Positions 1-8,243 of a DNA stretch of 34,810 nucleotides are shown piece after piece (the stretch's first letter is position 1; every line of letters begins with the position of its first letter). The stretch is from Granulicatella adiacens (GTDB lineage Bacteria > Bacillota > Bacilli > Lactobacillales > Aerococcaceae): assembly GCA_018364485.1 (NCBI GenBank), contig JAGZLX010000010.1:1-34810 (forward strand), given 5' to 3'. A model generated the notes under the pieces. That model saw only the letters and a list, made by a program, of their open reading frames with translations, did not search any database and was not told the origin of the DNA. The translations under genes and the position numbers were made by a program.

Positions 1-1020
1 TGTTAATCCATAACTTAGTTGAAAGGCTACATTTAAAAGAATGCCGGGCCAAACGAGGATGGACATAATCGCCATCCAGAGTAAGCAGTCCATCTGAGTG
101 CTTCCACGTCTTTTAATGAACGGTTTGGATATGACGCCTAACAACTCCATTCCAATCGCACGGGTGCCACTAATATTCCAGCCAATCACAAATCCGTAGA
201 GCACTACAAAAAGCACCAGTAACCCCCGCGTTTTTTCTCTAGTAATGCCGATTCGCCACGAGAGGCGTTCGAGGCAGGCGACCATTAAGGAGATATGTAA
301 TCCGGAGATGGCCAAGAGATGCAAGAGGCCGAGTTGCTTGTACTGCTCCCACTCTTCTTCGCTAAATCCTGTTCGGTCCGCTAAGAGTAAAGCGCCTGTA
401 TATTGTTTGATGCGGCTGTCTTTTTGAGCACGCATAACTTGCAATAACTGAGACCGAAGATGCTCCACAAAGCTCCAGAATCCCGGAACGGACTTCATAC
501 GAGAATTCAATCGATCAACCTTCAAAGCGTGCAGCACTCCAAGACTCAGATAGTAGTTTTTCGCATCGAAGTTCCCTTTATTGCGTGCATGCTCGATTTC
601 TTCAATGGTCCCTTCAACCGAAACGCGGACTACTTCATGTAGCTGCAAAAAGGCTCGTTGCTCAGATTCCGACTCGAGTATATAATAGAAAAAGACTTTC
701 TCGTGCTTCGCTCCAGCTTCCAGCGTGGCCGTTCCCGTTACTAAATCTCCATTCACCTTCAATTGGTTTGGATTTAACACGAGTTGCCCCTTTATCGCAT
801 CATCGACCGTAAAAGCAGGTTGTGTCACTTCACGTACATACAAAAACAACCGCAGCCCGATCGCTACACATAGCACAACACCGACTACTCTTTTCCAAGC
901 TTCGTGCCCCCGTTTCCACGCCAAAGCAATGATGAATAAAGGGACAATCCACCAAGCGACTGTCCCTTCAAACACAACGATGCCAGACGCTACGAGCACT
1001 GCTAGTATCCAGTAACTCAT
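1..1020 (-). CDS. comEC: ComEC/Rec2 competence DNA-uptake channel, N-terminal part (cut by window edge)
   Basis: ComEC forms the membrane channel that takes up single-stranded DNA during natural transformation. The frame stays open from an ATG at 1020 to the window edge, giving 340 residues of a protein that is usually over 700. The N-terminus has hydrophobic segments, followed by an extracellular OB-like region with 'GNFDAKNYYLSLGV', then the competence-domain hallmark 'LLHLLAISGLHISLMV' and further membrane helices. The ATG overlaps the comEA stop codon as ATGA, so the two are translationally coupled. No comEB (dCMP deaminase-like) lies between comEA and comEC; its absence is common in lactic acid bacteria. 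The C-terminal metallo-beta-lactamase-like domain would lie outside the window, so integrity cannot be judged. Confidence 0.95.
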   Translation of the reverse strand, partial: MSYWILAVLVASGIVVFEGTVAWWIVPLFIIALAWKRGHEAWKRVVGVVLCVAIGLRLFLYVREVTQPAFTVDDAIKGQLVLNPNQLKVNGDLVTGTATLEAGAKHEKVFFYYILESESEQRAFLQLHEVVRVSVEGTIEEIEHARNKGNFDAKNYYLSLGVLHALKVDRLNSRMKSVPGFWSFVEHLRSQLLQVMRAQKDSRIKQYTGALLLADRTGFSEEEWEQYKQLGLLHLLAISGLHISLMVACLERLSWRIGITREKTRGLLVLFVVLYGFVIGWNISGTRAIGMELLGVISKPFIKRRGSTQMDCLLWMAIMSILVWPGILLNVAFQLSYGLT

Positions 1021-1649
1021 TGCGTCACAATCCTTTCCTCAAAGGACTCGAAGAGCTTCTTGCCAATTCCGCGGACTTTCATCAAATCTTCCTTCGTTTT
1101 AAACGAACCATTCTTCTTTCGGTATTCGATAATTGCCTCGGCCTTTTTCTCGCCGACACCCTTCAATGTCTTCAGCTCTTCTACCGTTGCCGTATTAATA
1201 TTCACTTTTCCTTCTTTGGCTGCTTCTTTATTCGTTGTGCCTGCTGGAATTGCCTCAGCTTCTTCTCCCACTTTTGGTACAACAATCACCATCTGATCTT
1301 CTACTCTTTGCGCCAAGTTCACTTTCTGGCTATCCGCCTCCACCGTCAATCCTCCTGCAGCATCGAGCGCGTCTTTCACACGGTCACCAGCCTTCATTTG
1401 ATAGACTCCCGGCTTTTTCACTTCTCCTTTAATATCCACGAAAATGACCGTTTCTAGCGTCGTACTTTCTTCCGTTTTCTCCGCCAACACCGTCGTTACC
1501 ACCGCTTCGCTTTCTTCCACGGCTTCTTCTTTTTTAGGCAGCAGTCCACCAACACCTACTAATAAAAGAAGTATTCCGGCGATAACAGCACCTTTGACCA
1601 CCAGATTCCACGACTCCCATTTTTCTTTCCACTCATCAAAAAAAGCCAT
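1017..1649 (-). CDS. comEA: ComEA competence DNA receptor
   Basis: ComEA is a membrane-anchored receptor that binds double-stranded DNA outside the cell and hands it to ComEC. The protein has one N-terminal membrane segment (about residues 17-37), an acidic Thr/Glu-rich linker, an SLBB domain (about 70-125, 'DIKGEVKKPGVYQM') and a C-terminal helix-hairpin-helix DNA-binding domain (about 147-205, 'VNINTATVEELKTLKGVG' and 'VRGIGKK'). I chose the ATG at 1649 because AAGGAG lies 8 bases upstream; a GTG nine bases further upstream falls inside that ribosome binding site. It follows sepM by 59 bases with no terminator seen and overlaps comEC by four bases. All domains of the family are present. Confidence 0.95.
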   Translation of the reverse strand: MAFFDEWKEKWESWNLVVKGAVIAGILLLLVGVGGLLPKKEEAVEESEAVVTTVLAEKTEESTTLETVIFVDIKGEVKKPGVYQMKAGDRVKDALDAAGGLTVEADSQKVNLAQRVEDQMVIVVPKVGEEAEAIPAGTTNKEAAKEGKVNINTATVEELKTLKGVGEKKAEAIIEYRKKNGSFKTKEDLMKVRGIGKKLFESFEERIVTQ

Positions 1650-1708
1650 TTCTCTCACTCCTTAAAAAGATTTCTCCAATTAAAGATATGAGAAAAATGA
1701 CTCATTGG

Positions 1709-2752
1709 TTATAGATTTTCAAGAATTTCAATCGCGTCTTGTAACGTCTTCACAGGATAGATTTTAATATCTGTTCCTAACTTTTCAGCCGCTTCTTTGA
1801 CTTCTTCATAGTTCGATTTAATATCTGGATAACGTGCACGCATTTCATCTGTGATTTCATCATCTGGGGCTAAGAAAACTGTCGCACCTGCTTCAACCGC
1901 AGCTACTAATTTCTTATCAATCCCACCGATACGTCCAACCGTTCCGTCTAATTCAATCGTTCCCGTTCCGGCAATGTTATGTCCGTTTTTTAAATGACTA
2001 TTCGTAATTTGGTTATAGATTTCAAGAGTGAACATCAATCCACCTGAAGGGCCACTCACGCCATGTGGGTCAAATTCAACGGATGGGTCAGAAGTCACAT
2101 CTTCATCCACTTCCCCGCCAAATCCTAGGCGAATACCACCAGTACGGCTATCCATCTTCAACGGCGCGCTGATGGTCATTGTTGCATCGTCACGTTTCAC
2201 TTGAAGGACTAGCGTATGTCCTGGTTCAAGGCCTGCTAAATAGTCTTTTAACTCTTCAAAACTCTCATCGGTATTGCCTAGGCTCTTTCCGTCAATCGTT
2301 TCGATAATATCTCCGACTTGTAACTTGTCGCGGAAATTCGAACTTTGGTCGACACGTGTGACGAAAATCCCATTTACATGTCGTTCCACCGTTTTTCCAG
2401 CTGCTTCAAAGGCTACACGAACTGCTGTTGAACGGGCATTTCGCATACTGAAATCTTGCAAGGCATCGAATTCTTCTGGAGTATAATCTCCAAACACTTC
2501 TTCAGAAGGAAGCATTTCATGGTGCTTCAAAAACTTCTTAAAGTACGTTAAAACGGTCGCTTGTTCGACATACACCGTCAGTACCCGGAGCGATCCTGGG
2601 TCCTCATCTTTTGCTCCACTAATCGTTAAAAATTGAGATACATCTTCTGCAGTCCCTGGCGATTCAATCACATATGGGATTGGAATCATCGCAACAATCG
2701 CTAATACTACGAAAATTAAGGCTGCAATAATAATCTTTTTAACCTTTGACAT
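1709..2752 (-). CDS. sepM: SepM/YlbL-type membrane PDZ serine protease (Lon-like catalytic domain)
   Basis: The 347-residue protein has an N-terminal membrane anchor (about 7-28), a PDZ domain (about 115-200, 'LQVGDIIETIDGKSLGN') and a C-terminal Lon-type S16 protease domain. The Ser-Lys dyad is visible: Ser236 in 'GPSGGLMFTLEIY' and Lys281 in 'GGIDKKLVAA'. In streptococci SepM removes C-terminal residues from the competence pheromone CSP; in Bacillus the orthologue is YlbL. The gene overlaps the end of coaD by 14 bases and precedes comEA, so the context is compatible with a competence or quality-control role. No pheromone gene was seen in the window, so the substrate is unknown. Confidence 0.92.
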   Translation of the reverse strand: MSKVKKIIIAALIFVVLAIVAMIPIPYVIESPGTAEDVSQFLTISGAKDEDPGSLRVLTVYVEQATVLTYFKKFLKHHEMLPSEEVFGDYTPEEFDALQDFSMRNARSTAVRVAFEAAGKTVERHVNGIFVTRVDQSSNFRDKLQVGDIIETIDGKSLGNTDESFEELKDYLAGLEPGHTLVLQVKRDDATMTISAPLKMDSRTGGIRLGFGGEVDEDVTSDPSVEFDPHGVSGPSGGLMFTLEIYNQITNSHLKNGHNIAGTGTIELDGTVGRIGGIDKKLVAAVEAGATVFLAPDDEITDEMRARYPDIKSNYEEVKEAAEKLGTDIKIYPVKTLQDAIEILENL

Positions 2753-3272
2753 CTGTTATCTCCTCATCCATTTTTATTGTGCGTTCAGGCGCATCTTTAT
2801 ATTTTTCTTGCAAGGCATCGGCTACCACACTTGGAACAAACGGCGTTACGTCTCCTCCAAAGCGAGCCAATTCCTTCATCATTGAAGAACTTACAAATCG
2901 GTACTCTTCCTTGCTGAGGAGTAATACCGTTTCGACTTCTCCGTTTTGAACACGGTTATGAGATGCAAGAGTTGCTTCATATTCGAAGTCGGTTGCGTTT
3001 CGTACACCGCGCACAAGAACGCTTGCCCCTAATTGTGCTGCAGCTTCTACAGTTAAGCCTCCGCTAACGGCCACCACTTTAGCGTTAGGTACATGAGCGA
3101 TTACCTTTTCAACCAGTGATTTTCGCTCGTCTAAAGAAAACAAATAATTTTTCTGAACATTATGCGATAAAACCACAATGACTTCATCGAAAAGCTCACT
3201 GCTTCGCTCGATAATATCTAAATGCCCATTCGTAATCGGATCGAAGCTTCCTGCTACTACCGCTTTCCTCAT
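2739..3272 (-). CDS. coaD: Phosphopantetheine adenylyltransferase CoaD
   Basis: CoaD catalyses the fourth step of coenzyme A synthesis, joining 4'-phosphopantetheine and ATP to give dephospho-CoA. Nucleotidyltransferase motifs are in place: 'GSFDPITNGHLDII' (TxGH-type site, Thr14 to His17), 'VRGVRN' and 'FVSSSMMKE' (ISSSxxR-like). I start it at ATG 3272, preceded by AGGAGG at 6 bases; a longer in-frame reading to 3299 would run into rsmD. That gives 177 residues, slightly longer than the usual 160 because of an acidic C-terminal tail. It begins one base after the rsmD stop codon and overlaps sepM by 14 bases, the conserved rsmD-coaD-ylbL arrangement of Firmicutes. Confidence 0.96.
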   Translation of the reverse strand: MRKAVVAGSFDPITNGHLDIIERSSELFDEVIVVLSHNVQKNYLFSLDERKSLVEKVIAHVPNAKVVAVSGGLTVEAAAQLGASVLVRGVRNATDFEYEATLASHNRVQNGEVETVLLLSKEEYRFVSSSMMKELARFGGDVTPFVPSVVADALQEKYKDAPERTIKMDEEITDVKG

Positions 3273-3273
3273 C

Positions 3274-3849
3274 TTAAGCCTCCTCTTCGCTAGTCGCACG
3301 GTCGAAAAACACTAGGGCTGTAATTCCGTACTCCACGCGCTTATATTGCTCAAATTCTAAAATCCGCTCTGGAAGTTGCACTTCCTTATCCACCTCGCAA
3401 ACAATCACGCAGTCCGAGGAAAGAAGGTTGAGTTCTTGTAACTGCTCAATGTCCTTTACAATTTCTTGCAGGCGATACGGTGGGTCCATAAACACCAACT
3501 CGAACGGTTCAAACGCTGGGTCACCTGCAATGGTTTTGAGTCCTTGTTTCACGTTTTGTCGTTTTAAATGAAATTGCTCGGGTGATTTTGTAATCTCAAT
3601 ATTTTGCTCAATCGTCTTTTGCGCCAGGCGATTGTTCTCGAATAGAAACGCACGGTCCATCCCACGAGAGACGGCCTCGATGGCAACGGCTCCGCTTCCG
3701 CTGTACATGTCGAGCATGACTCCTCCGTCAAAATAACCGCCAAGAATATTGAAGAGCGATTCTTTTATCTTGTCAGTCGTCGGACGAGTATTTTGGCCCG
3801 GTACTGCCTTTAAGCGTCTTCCGCCAAATTCTCCTGAAATAATTCGCAC
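3274..3849 (-). CDS. rsmD: 16S rRNA (guanine966-N2)-methyltransferase RsmD
   Basis: RsmD methylates G966 of 16S rRNA. The 191-residue protein starts with 'MRIISGEFGGRRLK', has the SAM-binding motif 'LDMYSGSGAVAIEAVSRG' (46-63) and the catalytic DPPY motif (122-125). The start is GTG at 3849, with AAGGAGG 8 bases upstream. It is the first gene of the run to comEC. A candidate extended -10 promoter lies at 3873-3881 and one copy of the palindromic repeat lies about 120 bases upstream. In many related genomes ylbG directly precedes this gene; here ylbG is about 20 kb away. Confidence 0.95.
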   Translation of the reverse strand: MRIISGEFGGRRLKAVPGQNTRPTTDKIKESLFNILGGYFDGGVMLDMYSGSGAVAIEAVSRGMDRAFLFENNRLAQKTIEQNIEITKSPEQFHLKRQNVKQGLKTIAGDPAFEPFELVFMDPPYRLQEIVKDIEQLQELNLLSSDCVIVCEVDKEVQLPERILEFEQYKRVEYGITALVFFDRATSEEEA

Positions 3850-3872
3850 AGTGCATTCCTCCTTATTCCACT

Positions 3873-3881
3873 ATAATACCA
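3873..3881 (-). promoter_or_regulatory. Candidate extended -10 promoter of rsmD operon
   Basis: On the minus strand TGG-TATTAT forms an extended -10 element ending 24 bases before the rsmD GTG. No good -35 is visible. The assignment rests on sequence match only. Confidence 0.4.
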
Positions 3882-3969
3882 TATTCCAGCGCTCTTTCGT
3901 GAGTTTTTTATAAAATTAGTGGTGCAATGACTGAGCAAAGGATTTCTTTTGGTGCTTCTTGAGTGTTGG

Positions 3970-4167
3970 GTAGATGACGATGATTCGAATCCTTGCGGAT
4001 TTTTTTATAATAGCTGTAATGGGGCACCGGTTCGAGTCTATCGTCTCTCACCTTTAAAGCCTCAAAGCTGGCGTAAGAAATAAATTTCTAACTCCAGCTA
4101 ATTCGCATTTAATGCTATCCCCCATTACTACTATTATAAAATCCGCTCGATTCTCTTCATCGTCTAC
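3970..4167 (-). repeat. Structured palindromic repeat, copy A (198 bp)
   Basis: The element is an imperfect palindrome. Outer arms (GTAGA..CGATG with CATCGTCTAC; GCGGAT with ATCCGC; ATAATA..GTAATGGGG with CCCCATTAC..TATTAT) enclose an inner hairpin at 4066-4099 and a GGT-GA-GAG...CTC-GA-ACC motif at 4029-4052. Strand is given relative to copy C; A and B share one orientation and C is opposite. It occupies most of the gap between rsmD and the NusG-II gene. Stem sequences differ from copies B and C but pairing is kept. I do not recognise the family, and the transcribed strand is unknown. Confidence 0.85.
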
Positions 4168-4323
4168 TTAAAGAAAAATTCTTACTAGGAGGATGTCCTT
4201 ATATAAAAAACTCCGAAATAGCTTGGTGTATAAAAATGCACTGTGTGATTTTAGTCCATTTGGCGCATCGCAAAGGCAACGAGCAAAATGCTCTCCTTCT
4301 TGGAAGGGGAACAGTCGAGAAAG
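4168..4323. other. Short intergenic stretch without a supported gene
   Basis: Between repeat copy A and the terminator at 4324 I see no supported gene. A short plus-strand reading frame from 4193 has AGGAGG directly abutting the ATG and runs through the terminator hairpin, so I do not call it. Confidence 0.5.
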
Positions 4324-4355
4324 AAAAAAAGTTCGCCACGACTGTAGCGAACTTT
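4324..4355 (-). terminator. Rho-independent terminator after the NusG-II gene
   Basis: Minus-strand hairpin AAAGTTCGC/GCGAACTTT followed by a run of T closes the two-gene unit at 4364-5213. Confidence 0.9.
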
Positions 4356-4363
4356 ACATTGTT

Positions 4364-4795
4364 TTATAACGGGATAATGGTGTCATTATCACTATTGGCA
4401 GGCTCGGTTGAGACAATCTCAATCATCAACCCATGTGGCAAGCAGATACTGGTCTGACCTGACTGTGAAACCCATCCTGTTTGTACAGCGATTTGGTCTG
4501 GACTATTATCTTCCTTGTCACGGATACGCGTTCCATCGACTTCAATAATATTATATTGATCGTCGTGCGGATAATAGATGAACTCTTCATGTGGTGTATT
4601 TTCACTGAGTTCAAAGCGCTCGATTTCTTCCCCGTCAATTGTGAGAATCGCGTAAATTTTTGCTTCTTCTTTACTCGTTGCTTGTTGATAAGCAAAGATG
4701 GCATTTGGTAAAAATGATAGCGCCAATAACACAAGCACAATAATAATGTCGAATGGCTTTATCAAATGGGAATACTTCTTAAAGATCGTTCTCAT
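4364..4795 (-). CDS. NusG domain II-containing membrane-anchored protein
   Basis: The 143-residue protein has one N-terminal membrane helix (about 15-36, 'FDIIIVLVLLALSFLPNAIF') and a small beta-rich extracellular domain ending in 'SQSGQTSICLPHGLMIEI', the pattern of stand-alone NusG domain II proteins (formerly DUF1312) of Firmicutes. In the full NusG factor this domain is an insertion; as a separate secreted or anchored domain its function is not established. Its start overlaps the end of the upstream gene by 17 bases, which suggests translational coupling. It ends at a strong terminator. Confidence 0.8.
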   Translation of the reverse strand: MRTIFKKYSHLIKPFDIIIVLVLLALSFLPNAIFAYQQATSKEEAKIYAILTIDGEEIERFELSENTPHEEFIYYPHDDQYNIIEVDGTRIRDKEDNSPDQIAVQTGWVSQSGQTSICLPHGLMIEIVSTEPANSDNDTIIPL

Positions 4796-5213
4796 TCTTT
4801 AACTCTAATAATGTTCTACGTACTTCTGAGGCAATTTTTGAACCAATCACGAGTAATTCATACAACGTAAAAGTTTCAAATGGAGTTACACGGCCCACAT
4901 AGCGAATAAAGAGCTCGCCGTCTGAATCCACGAGTAGCGTGTAGTATGCCACTAACTCTTGGTTCAAGCGATTAATGGAATAGAGCACATCAAATAAATC
5001 TAAGCCTAAGTCTTTTCCGTTTCCGATTCCTTCATAGGTAATCTGGTAATCGGTACGGTCCTCGCTATCATCGAAAACGACGCTAAACGGAAACTCGGCT
5101 TCTCCTTCTGAATACAGACCAAGAAACGCGATGCCACCATCGCCTAAATCTTTCTTATCCAGTTTCAAATCACGATTCTTTAAAACCGTCTCAAACGATT
5201 CACTAACCTTCAT
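4779..5213 (-). CDS. Conserved small cytosolic protein, possibly YbjN/secretion-chaperone-like fold
   Basis: I do not firmly recognise this 144-residue acidic protein. It has no signal peptide or membrane segment. The alternation of helices and strands, with 'DLFDVLYSINRLNQELVAYY' followed by 'DGELFIRYVGRV', resembles YbjN or type III chaperone-like domains, but that is a pattern impression. The ATG at 5213 has AAAGGAG at 8 bases; a longer in-frame start at 5234 has no comparable site. It overlaps the NusG-II gene and both share the promoter at 5246-5274, so they probably form one unit. Confidence 0.75.
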   Translation of the reverse strand: MKVSESFETVLKNRDLKLDKKDLGDGGIAFLGLYSEGEAEFPFSVVFDDSEDRTDYQITYEGIGNGKDLGLDLFDVLYSINRLNQELVAYYTLLVDSDGELFIRYVGRVTPFETFTLYELLVIGSKIASEVRRTLLELKNENDL

Positions 5214-5245
5214 CGTGGCCACTCCTTTCGCCATTTGTATTCTCT

Positions 5246-5274
5246 ATTTTACTAGATTCCCTCCTATTTCACAA
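5246..5274 (-). promoter_or_regulatory. Promoter of the 4364-5213 two-gene unit
   Basis: Minus strand: -35 TTGTGA, 17-base spacer, -10 TAAAAT, about 33 bases before the ATG at 5213. Confidence 0.55.
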
Positions 5275-5346
5275 CCAAACACCGAAATCCTGCACTTTTC
5301 TTCTCTATTAGATACGAAAAAATTTTCGATTTGGCTTTTTCTGCAC

Positions 5347-5377
5347 AAAAAAAGAGACTGAAGTTTCCTTCAATCTC
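5347..5377 (-). terminator. Rho-independent terminator after oppC1
   Basis: Minus-strand hairpin GAGATTGAAG/CTTCAGTCTC with a four-base loop, followed by seven T. It closes the oppD1-F1-B1-C1 operon. Confidence 0.92.
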
Positions 5378-5394
5378 TTTTCTAATTTTTATGA

Positions 5395-6315
5395 TTAACC
5401 TAAACGTTGGCGAGAGTCCGCTGCACGTTGTAGGGCTTGACCAACATAGTTGATACATAACATCATGATTAAGATTAAGATTGTGGCTGGTAACCAAACC
5501 CATAATTTGTTTTCGATGATGTCCGCATTTTTCGCTGCAGAGATTAATGTACCAAGTGATGGTGTTGTAAATGGTAAACCGAAACCTAGGTAAGTTAACC
5601 CTGTTTCAATACCGATGTTCCCTGCTAAACGTAAGATTAAGTTAACGATAATTAATGAACTTAAGTTTGGCAAGATTTCACGGAACATGATACGGATATC
5701 ACTTGAACCTACTGTCTTAGATGCATTTACATAGTCTAAGCTTGCTTCTTGAAGAGTACGTGTTCTGAACAAACGTGCAGAACCTACCCAATAGAAGGCT
5801 GTCATGATAAATACGAAGTGGAACATTGTGTAGTCTGGAATCACTGTTACGAACACGATGATAATCATCAATGTTGGTAAGATCATGATAAAGTCAACGA
5901 CACGCATTAAAGTTGTGTCCACCCATTTACCGTAGTAACCAGAAATCAATCCAACGATGATACCGATGATACATGTCAAGATTGTAACTGAGAAACCGAT
6001 TAATACTGAGTTACGAGCCCCGATAATTAAGAGGGCTAAAACGTCACGACCACTTTCGTCAGTCCCTAACAAGTGTGCATTTGTTGGGGCTTTATAACGA
6101 CCTAAGATATTTACTTTAAGAGCACTTTCTTGGTCGATGAAGTATGGTCCGATAAAGATTACTAAGAAAATTAACGCTAATAAGATTAACGCACCAAGTG
6201 CTAATTTATCTTTTAAAAACTCCCGTACAATAACCTGAAAACCAGCAGGCGGTGTAGATACGGTGCTTTCTTCAACGACAGTTTCTTCAACTGTATTTAC
6301 ATTATTTTGCTCCAT
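5395..6315 (-). CDS. oppC: Peptide ABC transporter permease OppC (system 1)
   Basis: OppC is one of two inner-membrane subunits forming the peptide channel. The 306-residue protein has a cytosolic N-terminal tail, a first membrane helix (about 38-55), the extracellular 'LGTDESGRDVLALLIIGARNS' region typical of OppC/DppC and five further helices. The EAA loop that contacts the ATPases is visible as 'NASKTVGSSDIRIMFREILP'. It is the last gene of the operon, 18 bases after oppB1, with AAGGAGGAG ahead of its ATG, and is followed directly by a terminator. Confidence 0.95.
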   Translation of the reverse strand: MEQNNVNTVEETVVEESTVSTPPAGFQVIVREFLKDKLALGALILLALIFLVIFIGPYFIDQESALKVNILGRYKAPTNAHLLGTDESGRDVLALLIIGARNSVLIGFSVTILTCIIGIIVGLISGYYGKWVDTTLMRVVDFIMILPTLMIIIVFVTVIPDYTMFHFVFIMTAFYWVGSARLFRTRTLQEASLDYVNASKTVGSSDIRIMFREILPNLSSLIIVNLILRLAGNIGIETGLTYLGFGLPFTTPSLGTLISAAKNADIIENKLWVWLPATILILIMMLCINYVGQALQRAADSRQRLG

Positions 6316-6333
6316 TTGCTACTCCTCCTTTTA

Positions 6334-7296
6334 TTATTGTACACGAACACGTGGGTCTACAATACTCATGATGATATCAGATAATAGCGTACCTAGAAGA
6401 GTCGCTGTACCGAAGAGTAATAGTAACGCTAAGATTACTGAGTAGTCACGTCCTGTGATTGATGTTACGAATAAGTTCCCCATTCCAGGATATGAGAAGA
6501 TGTTTTCAATGAACACTGAACCACCGATTAAACCAGTGAATTCATATCCTAAGAAGGCTGCGATTGGCAAGATTGAGTTACGGAAAATGTGGCGGTTGAA
6601 CACAACATTTTCAGGAACCCCTTTCGCACGTGCTGTACGAACGTAGTCTTGACTCTTCGCATCGATAACCCCAGTACGTAAGTATTGAATCGTACCAGTA
6701 GTTGAAAGAATCGCCATCGTAAACGCTGGTAGAATTAAGTGGTGGAATTTGTTTAAGTAGTAAGCTAATGTTCCGCTCACGACGTCTGAATCGACAGAAC
6801 CACGAGTTGGGAACCAACCTAATGTATAACCAAATAACCATAATAATACTAAGGCGAATACGAATACTGGGATTGAGTAAGTAATAAATGTATATACTAC
6901 GATTGCCTTGTCAGCCCAAGAGTTTTGGTAACGACCTGCAATCATCCCTAATGGTAATGCAATTAAGTAAGTTAAAATCAATGTTAATAATGATAACCAA
7001 ACAGTGTTACCAATACGTTCACCGATTAATTTTGTAACTTCATATTTGTAAGTATAACTTTGACCGAAGTCTCCGCGGAAAGCTTTTGAAATCCAGTTCC
7101 AATATTGAACAGGAAGTGGATCATAGAATCCAGATTTCACACGTAAAGCTTCAATTGTATTTGGATCCGTTTCTGGAGTAATTAAACCTGTAAATGGATC
7201 CCCTGGCATCATCTTCGCGATTAAGAATGCTAGCACACTAAGGATGAAGATTTGTGGCAACATTAATAACACACGACGTAAAATGGTTTTCCACAT
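6334..7296 (-). CDS. oppB: Peptide ABC transporter permease OppB (system 1)
   Basis: This is the partner permease of OppC. The 320-residue protein has the OppB/DppB N-terminus 'LRRVLLMLPQIFILSVLAFL', the conserved 'MPGDPF' after helix 1, six predicted helices and the EAA-type loop 'RTARAKGVPENVVFNRHIFRN'-like region. The C-terminus 'LLSDIIMSIVDPRVRV' is typical. Its ribosome binding site GGAGG lies inside the 3' end of oppF1, only two bases separate the genes, and expression is very likely coupled. Confidence 0.95.
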   Translation of the reverse strand: MWKTILRRVLLMLPQIFILSVLAFLIAKMMPGDPFTGLITPETDPNTIEALRVKSGFYDPLPVQYWNWISKAFRGDFGQSYTYKYEVTKLIGERIGNTVWLSLLTLILTYLIALPLGMIAGRYQNSWADKAIVVYTFITYSIPVFVFALVLLWLFGYTLGWFPTRGSVDSDVVSGTLAYYLNKFHHLILPAFTMAILSTTGTIQYLRTGVIDAKSQDYVRTARAKGVPENVVFNRHIFRNSILPIAAFLGYEFTGLIGGSVFIENIFSYPGMGNLFVTSITGRDYSVILALLLLFGTATLLGTLLSDIIMSIVDPRVRVQ

Positions 7297-7298
7297 AA

Positions 7299-8243
7299 TT
7301 ATTTTCCTCCTTTTGGATTTAATGCAACAAAGTGTGAGTCAGAGATTTTTTGTAAATCAAACACACGACCGTTTTCATCGTAGTAAAGTTGTTGATTTTC
7401 TTGGTAGAATTTCTCAGCTTCTTTACGACGTAGTTTGTTTGCTTCACGGTTTTCTGGATCGATTACCGGAATCGCAGACAATAGACGTTTTGTATAAATG
7501 TGTTGTGGGTTCGCGTAAATATCTTCCGCTTTACCTGTTTCAACGAAACGTCCACGGTACATGATGAATAATTCATCACACATATGTTTCACAACCCCAA
7601 GGTCATGGGAAATAAATAAGTAACTTAAGTTGAACTCATCTTGGATGCGTTTCATGTAGTTTAACACTTGCGCTTGTACAGATAAGTCTAACGCTGATAC
7701 TGGTTCGTCGGCGATGATTAAACGAGGGTTACTTGCTAAGGCACGAGCAACACCGATACGTTGTCTTTGACCACCTGAGAACTGGTGTGGATATTTTAAT
7801 AATGCTTCTTCAGATAATCCGATGATTTCCATTAATTCGATCACGCGTTTTCTCTCTTCATCTGGAGATAAACGTTCGAAGTTTCTTAATGGCTCAGCCA
7901 CGATATCTAAGATACGTTTTTTAGGGTTAAAACTTGATAGTGAATCTTGGAAGATCATTTGTACGTTACGGTTGTAGTCTGAAGTACGACGACGTGCTTT
8001 GTTTGTTACGTCTTGTCCTTCGTAAATCACTTTACCGCTTGTTACATGTTCTAGACCAATAATTGATTTACCAATTGTTGATTTACCAGAACCTGATTCT
8101 CCAACAAGACCGTAAGTTTTACCTTCTTCGATTTCAAGTGATACTCCGTCTACCGCATAAACATGATCCGTTACTCGGTTAAAGAAGCCACTACGAATCG
8201 GATAGTGAACTTTTAAATCTTCAATGGTTACAAAACCGCTCAT
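7299..8243 (-). CDS. oppF: Peptide ABC transporter ATPase OppF (system 1)
   Basis: OppF energises peptide import as a heterodimer with OppD. Walker A is 'GESGSGKST' (48-56), the ABC signature 'FSGGQRQRIG', Walker B 'LIIADEPVSALD' and the H-loop 'FISHDLGVV'. The C-terminal extension of the OppD/F type follows ('NPQHIYTKRLLSAIPVIDP'). At 314 residues it has family length. The start overlaps the oppD1 stop by one base (TAATG). Confidence 0.95.
   Translation of the reverse strand: MSGFVTIEDLKVHYPIRSGFFNRVTDHVYAVDGVSLEIEEGKTYGLVGESGSGKSTIGKSIIGLEHVTSGKVIYEGQDVTNKARRRTSDYNRNVQMIFQDSLSSFNPKKRILDIVAEPLRNFERLSPDEERKRVIELMEIIGLSEEALLKYPHQFSGGQRQRIGVARALASNPRLIIADEPVSALDLSVQAQVLNYMKRIQDEFNLSYLFISHDLGVVKHMCDELFIMYRGRFVETGKAEDIYANPQHIYTKRLLSAIPVIDPENREANKLRRKEAEKFYQENQQLYYDENGRVFDLQKISDSHFVALNPKGGK

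Noticed and set aside
4022..4040. GGTTCGAGTC, like a tRNA T-arm, in repeat copies A and B
   Set aside because: No acceptor, D-arm or anticodon arm can be drawn around it; it is part of the GA-loop motif of the repeat.
4193..4372. Short plus-strand reading frame of about 58 codons after an AGGAGG
   Set aside because: The ATG directly abuts the AGGAGG with no spacing, the frame runs through a terminator hairpin and into the 3' end of the NusG-II gene, and the product has no recognisable features.
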